From positions 3,235,001 to 3,299,000 of the forward strand of contig CP065007.1 of NCBI GenBank assembly GCA_016699715.1: DNA of 64,000 bases. The letters run 5' to 3'. This document shows positions 36,201-43,148 of the stretch, one piece after another. The notes beneath the pieces were generated by a model. That model had not been told where the DNA came from. It did not search any database and saw only the letters and a program-made list of their open reading frames with translations. A program made the translations under genes and the position numbers. The first letter of the stretch is position 1; every line of letters begins with the position of its first letter. The stretch comes from Candidatus Competibacteraceae bacterium. Lineage in GTDB: Bacteria; Pseudomonadota; Gammaproteobacteria; Competibacterales; Competibacteraceae.

Positions 36201-36479
36201 CAGCGCCGTGACCTGGGCCAAAGGTGGAATTTGCAGTTTCACCCCAATCTTCAAGGGAGAGTTAGCGTTGCAGGGGGCATCGAAGGCTTGGGGATTGGCC
36301 TTGAACAGGGCCAGCATGACTTGGTCGCGGCTGACGTCCTGACCGTAGTAGACGTGCTTGGCGATGTCCCAGAGGTCTTCGCCGCGCCTAACCGGACCGT
36401 AGGCATCCTGGGCCAAGGTGGGCAACGCGGTGGTCATTCCTAGGAGGAAGACGCCGGGCAATATAAATCGTGGGTTCAT
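33273..36479 (-). CDS. P-type proton ATPase with N-terminal FimV-like LysM module
   Basis: A 1068-residue fusion. Residues 1-24 are a signal peptide (MNPRFILPGVFLLGM...TLAQ). Residues 25-88 resemble the LysM region of FimV/HubP proteins (AYGPVRRGEDLWDIAKHV, then DQVMLALFKANPQAF and KIGVKLQIP). A Pro/Ala/Thr-rich linker (115-185) and one membrane helix (about 200-217) lead to a full P3A-type ATPase from about residue 245. ATPase motifs are LTGES (401-405), phosphorylated Asp548 in SDKTGTLT, FDPIGKRTE, and MTGDGVNDAPALKQADVGIA; the type is the plasma-membrane proton pump. Usual family members of about 800 residues lack the first 240. The ATG at 36479 was chosen because GGAG lies seven bases upstream. 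The pump would export protons while the LysM part sits in the periplasm, possibly on peptidoglycan. Confidence 0.9.
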   Translation of the reverse strand: MNPRFILPGVFLLGMTTALPTLAQDAYGPVRRGEDLWDIAKHVYYGQDVSRDQVMLALFKANPQAFDAPCNANSPLKIGVKLQIPPLAQVTALNREQASQEFERQLREWENHRVSGEALVCPPITPLAAVAPAQPVAPTPEAAIPTTPAPVATPTPAPETTTPVPAAVTATPAALETASQSRATAAGLTLKQRLFRDGEWAGIPILLLLLVGIVWWKYRRPSPVAAPAEGVAPAEGVVDYAPLTVEDTLTQLNTDHTQGLSAAEAANRLREIGPNALEEKQVTLLQRILPYFWGPIPWMIEAAALLSLLTRDWNDFLVITALLLFNAIIGFREEASATSALAALKGQLALKARVLRDGEWREIEARDLVPGDIVRIRLGDIIPADVKLLEGDYLSVDQAALTGESLPASKKVGDTAFSGSVAKQGEMVAVVTGTGANTFFGRTAKLVETAGAKSHLQESVLQIGNFLIFSALALIVVLAAVELYWGTSFLHLLKLALILLVASIPVAMPAVLSVTMALGALKLSKLKAIVSRMEAIEEMAGVDILCSDKTGTLTQNQLTLGDAQPFGVTAQELILAGALASKAENNDAIDLAVIGGLGEASALKPYRQTQFTPFDPIGKRTEATVQDEGGQTFKVTKGAPQVVMQLCQVDRETQVLADQAVDEFAAKGFRTLGVARTDAGGKWVFLGILPLFDPPREDSASTIAEAGRYGIAVKMVTGDNLAIAKQISGQLGIGTHIRAAEALFAGGVAHGALPATAIRQIEEADGFAQVFPEHKYGIVKALQQGDHIVAMTGDGVNDAPALKQADVGIAVSGATDAARAAAALVLTAPGLSVITHAVEESRRIFERMMSYIIYRIAMSIDIMVFVVLASIVFGFFPLTAIMLVALALLDDVPIMSIAYDHTDPDPLPVRWNRERTFAVSITLGALAVAQSFGLLALGMEVLHLDAAHLQTMMFLQLLVGGHLLLLLTRTKKAFWARPHPSWQLLGAVIGTQIFAVLMCGFGWLVPVLPWDLIGWVWVYNLAWMVVQDGVKLGVYRVIDHRARHPQVFATHAGAFLKHANTSVQPATE

Positions 36480-36515
36480 CAGCATTCTCCGTGAGAGCCC
36501 TTGGCTCCTTGAGCA

Positions 36516-36547
36516 ATAAAAATAAAACCCCTCCCGGCAGGAAGGGT
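36516..36547 (-). terminator. Intrinsic terminator after the yfdX-like remnant
   Basis: On the minus strand, CCCTTCC pairs with GGGAGGG (one G-T wobble) around a four-base loop and is followed by TTTTATTTTTATT. It lies 30 bases after the stop of the yfdX-like pseudogene and just before the ATPase gene, so it would separate their transcripts. Confidence 0.75.
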
Positions 36548-36576
36548 AGCGAGGTTAAGGAGTACTGATTGTTCGG

Positions 36577-37084
36577 TTACTTCTCCGGCTGTTTCGATGT
36601 GACCTCCGCTTGTTTCGAATACGCTGTGCTGGCGGCCTGCTTGCCGGAATTTGGCAATGTTTCCAGATAATCCACAAAGCGCCGCGAGTTGAGCACCCAG
36701 CCATCTTTAGCCTTCTTTAACGCCAGGTTGGCTTCGTGGTACTTGCCTTACGGCCAGCAGTTTCTCGGCATGATCCACCGCTTTGGTCGTCGGTTCGAGC
36801 GGCATGAACACAGCGGCCAGCGTCAATTGCAGGTCAAGCGGTCGTGGCACTTCGAGGGCTTGCTTGGCTTCGCCCTTTTTCAGATGCTCGTCCACGTTGT
36901 CGATTTCGGCCTTCTTTTCGGGCGTCAGGACATAGGCTTCACCCATCGTCAGTCGGGCATTGATGGGAGTCATCGGTCTCATGTCGCTGTGCTTCGATGG
37001 TTTGATCGCCACTTTGTCAGCATCCTTGGCGGCGACGGCCAATGCGCTTTTCGCCTGATCCAGGAGTTTGTGCGCTTCCTGGAC
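36577..37084 (-). pseudogene. YfdX family protein, 5'-truncated and frameshifted
   Basis: Two reading frames together encode a YfdX-like protein. The upstream part (TTG at 37042, preceded in frame by EAHKLLDQAKSA back to a TGA near 37085) includes MTPINARLTMGEAYVLTPEK and KAVDHAEKLLA. It then hits a frameshift near 36748-36752. The other frame continues GKYHEANLALKKAKDG to TSKQPEK and a TAA. Removing one base (GCCGTAAGG to GCCGAAGG) joins them. The signal peptide and N-terminal part expected for YfdX are missing. YfdX proteins are periplasmic and linked to acid and multidrug tolerance in enterics. A sequencing error could explain the frameshift but not the missing 5' end. The stretch from 36480 to 37204 otherwise holds only the terminator and a promoter. 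Confidence 0.7.
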
Positions 37085-37157
37085 TCACAATATTAAGACG
37101 AATCGCGCCCGAAAATGTATTAACCAAGGAACAGGTGATTGTGACTAACGGGCACTC

Positions 37158-37163
37158 TATAAT
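37158..37163 (+). promoter_or_regulatory. Candidate -10 box upstream of the DISARM operon
   Basis: A perfect TATAAT lies in an AT-rich stretch 180 bases before drmD and 42 bases before a 41-codon reading frame. No good -35 box is found at 16-18 bases; a TTGTGA hexamer lies only 13 bases upstream. It is the best-looking promoter element on the left side of the island. Confidence 0.35.
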
Positions 37164-37204
37164 GATCATACAAGCGTAACAAGAAAAACCACCGAAGTAC
37201 CGTC

Positions 37205-37330
37205 ATGGTCAACCGCCAAACCGCCGCGCTCGTGGCACGTATCGATCCGTGCTTTTGCCAGCGGGCATTGGAAACCTTGGGTCTGCCGACCGAAACGTGG
37301 GTGGTGCGAATCAAACCGAGGGGTGAATAA
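37205..37330 (+). CDS. Possible small protein (41 aa) preceding drmD
   Basis: An ATG-initiated frame of 41 codons (MVNRQTAALVARIDPCFCQR, then ALETLGLPTETWVVRIKPRGE) ends six bases before the drmD start. It sits downstream of the TATAAT element and has GC-rich codon use like the genes around it. No recognisable domain and no strong ribosome-binding site are seen. It could be a leader peptide coupled to drmD, or chance. Confidence 0.3.
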   Translation: MVNRQTAALVARIDPCFCQRALETLGLPTETWVVRIKPRGE

Positions 37331-37336
37331 GTCGCC

Positions 37337-40300
37337 ATGACGACCGCCACCGTGTTACCCCAACCCGGCCAACTGGTTCACGTCCGTCAGCGACGTTATC
37401 TGGTGGAGGACGTCACGCCACCCCCCCAAACCGGCGATGCCACCCTCGTGTGTCTGTCCGGCGTGGACGATGACGCTCAAGGCCAGTTCTTGCAGGTGCT
37501 GTGGGAAACCGAACTCGATGGGGAAATCCTCAGCGGCGAAGCCTGGAGCACTCTCGGACAAGGCGGCTTCGATCCCGCGGGACAGTTTTCCGCCTATCTG
37601 CACACCCTGCGCTGGAATTGCCTGACCGCCACCGATCCGAACCGCTTTCAAGCGCCGTTCCGGGCCGGAATTCGCCTGGAAGCCTATCAACTCGAACCCT
37701 TGCGCAAGGCGCTGCAACTCCCTCGTGTCAATCTGTTCATTGCCGACGACGTGGGACTCGGCAAGACCATCGAGGCCGGCCTGATCGCCCGCGAGCTGCT
37801 GTTGCGGAAAAAGGTGCGCGAGATGGTGGTCGCCTGTCCGCCATCCATGTTGCTGCAATGGCAGGATGAGCTGGAAACCCGTTTTGGCCTGACCTTCCGC
37901 ATTCTCGATAAGAACTATTTGACCCAGACCCGCCAGGCGCGCGGCTTTGGGGTGAATCCGTGGACCACGCATAACCGCTTTCTCATCTCGCAGCGGCTAT
38001 TAATTGACGAAACCTATACCGCGCCGTTGCGCGACTGGTTGGGCGAGTTCCGACCGGGGACGTTGCTGATTCTGGACGAAGCCCATCACGCCGCCCCGGC
38101 CAGCGGCGCCCGCTACGCCATCGATTCCAAGATCACCCGCGCCATTCGCGACCTGGCCCCGCGCTTTGAACATCGGCTGTTTCTGTCCGCGACGCCGCAT
38201 AACGGCCACTCCAACAGCTTTTCCGCCTTGTTGGAATTACTCGACCCGCAACGCTTCTGCCGGGGCGTTTCCGTGCGCAAGGGGCAATTGGATGCCGTGA
38301 TGGTGCGCCGACTCAAGGAGGATTTACGCGGTGCCGGGGTGCCGGGCTTTTGCCAACGCGAGGTGAAGCAGATTGACATCGGCGGCTTGCCACAAGAGGC
38401 CCCGGAATTGGCGCTGTCGCGGCTGCTGAATCAGTATCGGGAATTGCGGGAACGGCGGTTGCAAAAGGCGAACCGCCGCCAGCAAGCCGCGTCCGGGTTA
38501 TTGCTGGTCGGTTTGCAGCAACGGCTGCTGTCGTCGATCGAAGCCTTTGCCCGCACGTTGAAAGTGCATCGCCGCACCGTGCAAAAGCAGTGGGACGCCG
38601 CGCAGATCGCTCGCGCTGCGGCCGAGGCCGAACGGCTGAACCTGCTGGCGGCCCCGGTGGGTAATGACGACGAGGCGGCGACCTTGCCGGAGGATGAATT
38701 ACAGGCCGAAGAAGACGCGCAGACCGAAGCGGCGACCGTGGCCAGCGCCACCCCGAATGATGATTCAGCCGCGTTTGTCGAAGAGTTGCAAGTGCTGGAG
38801 CGCATGGCCGCCATCGCGGACCTGGCCCGCCATCAACCCGACGCCCGCCTCCAGCAACTGCGGGCCTGGATACAGCGCCAGATGTGTCCGGGAGGTCGCT
38901 GGAACCCGACGCGGGTCATCCTGTTCACCGAGTATGAAGACACCTTGCGTTATGTGCGCGACCAGTTGGAACCCGTCCTGGCGCGCACCGACCGCGCCGA
39001 GGAACGGCTGGCGATTTATCGCGGCTCGACCTCCGCCGTGGAACGCGAGATCCTCCAGCGCGCGTTCAACAGCGATCCGGACGCGCATCCTGTGCGAATT
39101 CTGTTAGCGACCGACGCCGCCCGCGAGGGGCTGAACTTGCAGGCGCATTGCGCCAACCTGTTTCATTTGGACGTGCCGTGGAATCCGGGGCGGATGGAAC
39201 AGCGCAATGGGCGCATTGACCGCAAGCTGCAACCGCAACCGGTCGTGTATTGCCATTATTTTTATTACCAACAGCGCCCGGAAGATCGGATTCTGGCGAC
39301 GCTGATCCGCAAGACCGCCACCATTCAGCAGGAGTTGGGCAGTTTGTCGCCGGTGGTGGAAGGCCGACTGGCGGAATTGTTGCGCGGCGGCATTCGCCAT
39401 GGGGATCTGGCCCGACTGGATAGCGAACTCAACACGGCGGATTCAACCACGCCAGATCGCCTGACGGTGGCTGAGGAACTGGATGTGGCCCGCGACCGGC
39501 AACAGGCCCTGGAAGCGCAGATCAATACCCTGCGCACCCGCCTGGAACGCTCGCAGAAGCAGATCAATTTCCAGGAGGAACCGTTCCGCGCCGCCCTGTC
39601 GGCGGCTTTGCAGATGCAGGGCGTGTCGACCTTGGAGCCAGTGGCTGCGACGCCCGGGCAATTTGCGGTTCCCGCTGAATCCTTGCGCAAAGACCCGACC
39701 TGGGCGGCGACGTTGGACACCTTGCGGGCGCCGCGCAGCCGCGAGCAGAAAGTCTGGCAATGGCGGAAGGAAGCACCGTTGCGGCCCGTTGTGTTTGACG
39801 CCCCGGCGACCCTGGATGACACGGTGGTGCATCTGCATTTGGAGCATCGCGTCGCGCAACGGTTGTTGGGCCGGTTCACTGCGCAAGGCTTCATTCATCA
39901 TGATTTATCGCGGGCCTGTCTGGCGCAGAGCCGCGATGCGATCCCCCGGATCATTCTGCTCGGGCGGTTATGCCTGTATGGCCCACAAGCCGCCCGCTTG
40001 CATGAGGAGCTGTTAGCGGTCACGGCCCGTTGGCTGGAACCCAGTCAACGCCAAGGTCCGTTAACGCCCTATGCCCGCGAGGCGGAAAGCAAGACGCTGG
40101 ATTTGCTGGAAGCGGCGTTGAGTTCGCCGCAAGCCGACGCGGTGCATGACACCACGCAAGGGCGGTTACGGGAAACCTTGCCCCAGGATTTGGCTGATTT
40201 ACTGCCGCATTTGCAGCAACGCGGGGAGGTGTTGGCGCGGGAGACGGAAAGCCAGTTGCAAGAACGTGGAAAAAAAGAAGCGCGGGAGATGCGGACGATT

Positions 40301-40549
40301 CTGGAGGAACAGCAAAAGCGTCTGACGGAAACAGCACGGAAATATCAGGCCGATTCCCAGTTGACGCTGGGTTTTAATGAAGAGGAGCAGCGCCAGATGG
40401 AGGCGAACCGGCGCCATTGGGATAAGCGGTTGAATGCGCTGGCCGGAGAGTTGGAACGTGAACCGGCGCGAATTCGGGAAGTGTATGCCGTGCGTGCGAC
40501 CCGGTTGGAACCGGTCGGATTGGTGTATTTATGGCCGGTGACGGGATAA
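37337..40549 (+). CDS. drmD: DISARM SNF2-family helicase DrmD
   Basis: A 1070-residue SNF2/SF2 helicase, the class 1 marker of DISARM anti-phage systems. The N-terminal RecA domain has Walker A DDVGLGKTIEAG (GLGKT at 140-144), LILDEAHH (DEAH at 247-250) and motif III LFLSATPHNGHSNSF. The C-terminal RecA domain has ILFTEYEDTLRYV, TDAAREGLNLQ and the arginine-rich motif VI MEQRNGRIDRK. A long helical, charged region (about 710-1060) completes it. It is followed in the same direction by drmMI, drmA, drmB and a drmC fragment, which makes DISARM the best reading. The restriction-like helicase action on incoming phage DNA is known for the family; the mechanistic detail of DrmD is not. Confidence 0.88.
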   Translation: MTTATVLPQPGQLVHVRQRRYLVEDVTPPPQTGDATLVCLSGVDDDAQGQFLQVLWETELDGEILSGEAWSTLGQGGFDPAGQFSAYLHTLRWNCLTATDPNRFQAPFRAGIRLEAYQLEPLRKALQLPRVNLFIADDVGLGKTIEAGLIARELLLRKKVREMVVACPPSMLLQWQDELETRFGLTFRILDKNYLTQTRQARGFGVNPWTTHNRFLISQRLLIDETYTAPLRDWLGEFRPGTLLILDEAHHAAPASGARYAIDSKITRAIRDLAPRFEHRLFLSATPHNGHSNSFSALLELLDPQRFCRGVSVRKGQLDAVMVRRLKEDLRGAGVPGFCQREVKQIDIGGLPQEAPELALSRLLNQYRELRERRLQKANRRQQAASGLLLVGLQQRLLSSIEAFARTLKVHRRTVQKQWDAAQIARAAAEAERLNLLAAPVGNDDEAATLPEDELQAEEDAQTEAATVASATPNDDSAAFVEELQVLERMAAIADLARHQPDARLQQLRAWIQRQMCPGGRWNPTRVILFTEYEDTLRYVRDQLEPVLARTDRAEERLAIYRGSTSAVEREILQRAFNSDPDAHPVRILLATDAAREGLNLQAHCANLFHLDVPWNPGRMEQRNGRIDRKLQPQPVVYCHYFYYQQRPEDRILATLIRKTATIQQELGSLSPVVEGRLAELLRGGIRHGDLARLDSELNTADSTTPDRLTVAEELDVARDRQQALEAQINTLRTRLERSQKQINFQEEPFRAALSAALQMQGVSTLEPVAATPGQFAVPAESLRKDPTWAATLDTLRAPRSREQKVWQWRKEAPLRPVVFDAPATLDDTVVHLHLEHRVAQRLLGRFTAQGFIHHDLSRACLAQSRDAIPRIILLGRLCLYGPQAARLHEELLAVTARWLEPSQRQGPLTPYAREAESKTLDLLEAALSSPQADAVHDTTQGRLRETLPQDLADLLPHLQQRGEVLARETESQLQERGKKEAREMRTILEEQQKRLTETARKYQADSQLTLGFNEEEQRQMEANRRHWDKRLNALAGELEREPARIREVYAVRATRLEPVGLVYLWPVTG

Positions 40550-40577
40550 TTTAATAATCTGATGGAGGATTAAAAAG

Positions 40578-43136
40578 ATGCAGTATATTGAACATAGAGA
40601 TTTTATGGAGTCGATTCGTATTCTTAACAATAAAGGCATGAAATTTACTAAAGCTGTTAATAAAATTCTCGAATTCCAAGAAAAGATTAAAAAAAATATA
40701 AATGCCCACCCAAAAGATATTTTTTATGGCTGTTCGGTAACTAATCATGGTGAATCTCGTATAAAAAATTGTGTAAAATATGCACTTCCTAGTGCCTGTA
40801 GATTAATTACCATTCAAACTAATGATATTTGTTTTCTAATGTTTGTAGGCGATCATAATGCAAGTGATACATGGTTAGATCAACATAAAGGATATAGAAC
40901 GGTTTCAGCTATTTTACAAGATATAAATTCGCCTACAATATCCTCAGTTCTTGTATCAGATGACACAGCCGATAAAGAAAAAAGGATAAGTAGGAACACT
41001 GATCTTTCTATGGGTAAACTATATCAAAAACTACCTACTCGTTACTATGATGTTCTTGTTGAAGGATTACCAAGATCAATACAAATAGAGCTTGAGAAGC
41101 TTGAATCAATCTCAGATGAAGATAAATTATTGGAGATAGCGATTCTTTGTAAAGAAAAACAAAATGTTATTTTCGATACATTTTGTCATTTAAGAGCAGG
41201 CGATGTTATCGCCGCGAAAAATAGAATAGATTTTTATAAAAATAAACTAGTTGGATTAGAGGAAATCCCTTCAACCCTGGTCGATCAACTTGAGCCTGGT
41301 GAAGAATTTTTCAATATCAGCTTAATTGAACCTGAAATACTTGAGCACTTGATTAAAACAACATCTTTTCAACAATGGATGCTGTTTCTTCACCCAGAAC
41401 AAAGAAAAATAGTTGACCGCACATTTAATGGTCCTACTAGGCTTTCCGGTGTCAGTGGATCAGGAAAAACGAGTGTCTTAATCAAACGTGCAATACGTCT
41501 TGCAGAACGCCATTCACAAGATAAGATTTTAATATTAACCTTAAATAAAGCTCTCGCTAGTTTGATAAATGAACTCGTTATCTATGCAATACCTGAAAAA
41601 ACACGTACCAATATCACTGTGATTTCTTTTTGGCAACTCTGTCAACAATTATTACTTGGTTTTGAACCAAATAACTGGAAGTTGTACAATGATGTTACTT
41701 GGAAATCTAATGAACATGTAGATGAAATTTGGGAAGAATTTTACCATTGTGAAGAGAATAACATCGAGGCTGATATTCTCTTTCCAATCCATCAATCACT
41801 ATTAGCTAGAGGTGTTCATCCAAAGGACTACATACGTCAAGAGTTTGATTATGTACGCAGTGCGCTTAGAAAAGCTGAACGCCAGAACTATCTTGAAATG
41901 GAACGGGCTGGACGAGTTATTCCTTTTGATAAAGCATTTCGTGAAAGAATACTCAAAGGTCTTGATGCGTGGGAAAGAAAAATGAATTTTGTTGGGGTTA
42001 TTGATTACCTTGGGTTATCTGTGGCTTTGTATAATCATTTAGATGAAATAACACCAGAATATCGCTGTGTTCTAATTGATGAAGCACAAGATTTTGGTAC
42101 GATTGAGCTTGGAATTATCAGAAAGTTAGTCAATAAAGCAGAAGATGACATCTTTCTTTGTGGTGATGCTGCTCAACAGGTTTATACGAAGCATCATAAG
42201 CTTCTAGAAGCTGATATGGACACTATAGGGCGTAATTTTTCCATCAGAAAAAATTATCGTAACAGTCGTGAAATATTGACAACCGCCTATCATGTTCTTA
42301 GCCAAAATTGCGATATTCGTGATGCTGCTAAAAGGGGGAACATTAATTTTGAAATTTTAGAACCAGAATATGCAAATTTTTCAACTCATAAGCCTCTACT
42401 GCTTAAAGCAGATTCCTTAGATGAAGAATTTGCAGGAGCCTTTCACTTCTTGAAAGAAGAGTTGGAGGATAATAAAGATAAAAAGTATTGTATAGCTCTG
42501 TGTGGTTACACACTAAATGATATTGAGAGTATTGGAAATAAACTTAATATTCCTGTTTTAAATGGAGATATTGATTTAACAAACTCCAACCTTTTCTTAT
42601 CTGATTTAGAACAGACGAAAGGATTCGAGTTTGATAAAGTTTGTTTGTTAAATTGTACAGAAAATGTTTTGCCAGACCGTTATTTACCATTAGAAGAATC
42701 TTATAGGCAATTATTTAGACTATATGTAGCAATGACCAGAGCAAAAGTAGAACTTATTGTGAGTTTTTCAGAAAATGTTTCTCCATTTATTAAAGATTTA
42801 AGTCATTTTTCTCAAGGAGAATGGAGAGATTATCAAGAAGAACTTGCAATTGATGGTTTCTCAATACCTTTACCCACAAATCTAGAGCGAGTGAAAGAAA
42901 ATTTACTAGATTTAACAGGTAAGTTAGTACTTTATAAGAGATCTGCAATCAATCTATCGATAGAACTCCAAGATAAATTAATAAATCATGCTACTGGAGT
43001 TATTAGACATTCAGGTAGATTCCAAACTTCCTGGAAAACGCTTGGGGAATTAGTAAATTCAACAGATACCCTGGCTGTCAACAAGGCTGTTGGCCCTGAA
43101 AGTCTCAGGGCAATTAAGCAACATTTTGAAATATGA
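40578..43136 (+). CDS. SF1 UvrD-like helicase with RelE-like N-terminus, AT-rich
   Basis: An 852-residue superfamily 1 helicase inserted between drmD and drmMI. The first ~110 residues resemble the RelE-like domain fused to some UvrD-type helicases (HGESRIKNCVKYALPSACRL, FLMFVGDHNASDTWLDQHKG). Helicase motifs are Walker A GVSGSGKTSV (291-300), motif II LIDEAQDFG (DEAQD at 501-505), GDAAQQVY, RKNYRNSREI, LEQTKGFEFDKV and LYVAMTRAK. The last ~45 residues (SWKTLGELVNSTDT, VGPESLRAIKQ) look like an RNA polymerase alpha-CTD/HhH-type fold. It has a good ribosome-binding site (GGAGG nine bases upstream). Base composition is strikingly AT-rich next to GC-rich neighbours, a sign of separate, recent acquisition. 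Whether it works with DISARM is unknown. Confidence 0.85.
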   Translation: MQYIEHRDFMESIRILNNKGMKFTKAVNKILEFQEKIKKNINAHPKDIFYGCSVTNHGESRIKNCVKYALPSACRLITIQTNDICFLMFVGDHNASDTWLDQHKGYRTVSAILQDINSPTISSVLVSDDTADKEKRISRNTDLSMGKLYQKLPTRYYDVLVEGLPRSIQIELEKLESISDEDKLLEIAILCKEKQNVIFDTFCHLRAGDVIAAKNRIDFYKNKLVGLEEIPSTLVDQLEPGEEFFNISLIEPEILEHLIKTTSFQQWMLFLHPEQRKIVDRTFNGPTRLSGVSGSGKTSVLIKRAIRLAERHSQDKILILTLNKALASLINELVIYAIPEKTRTNITVISFWQLCQQLLLGFEPNNWKLYNDVTWKSNEHVDEIWEEFYHCEENNIEADILFPIHQSLLARGVHPKDYIRQEFDYVRSALRKAERQNYLEMERAGRVIPFDKAFRERILKGLDAWERKMNFVGVIDYLGLSVALYNHLDEITPEYRCVLIDEAQDFGTIELGIIRKLVNKAEDDIFLCGDAAQQVYTKHHKLLEADMDTIGRNFSIRKNYRNSREILTTAYHVLSQNCDIRDAAKRGNINFEILEPEYANFSTHKPLLLKADSLDEEFAGAFHFLKEELEDNKDKKYCIALCGYTLNDIESIGNKLNIPVLNGDIDLTNSNLFLSDLEQTKGFEFDKVCLLNCTENVLPDRYLPLEESYRQLFRLYVAMTRAKVELIVSFSENVSPFIKDLSHFSQGEWRDYQEELAIDGFSIPLPTNLERVKENLLDLTGKLVLYKRSAINLSIELQDKLINHATGVIRHSGRFQTSWKTLGELVNSTDTLAVNKAVGPESLRAIKQHFEI

Positions 43137-43148
43137 TCGAATAATCCC

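Noticed and set aside
37120..37350. A 76-codon minus-strand frame at the island's left end
   Set aside because: No domain, no ribosome-binding site, and it overlaps the probable operon promoter and the drmD start on the other strand.
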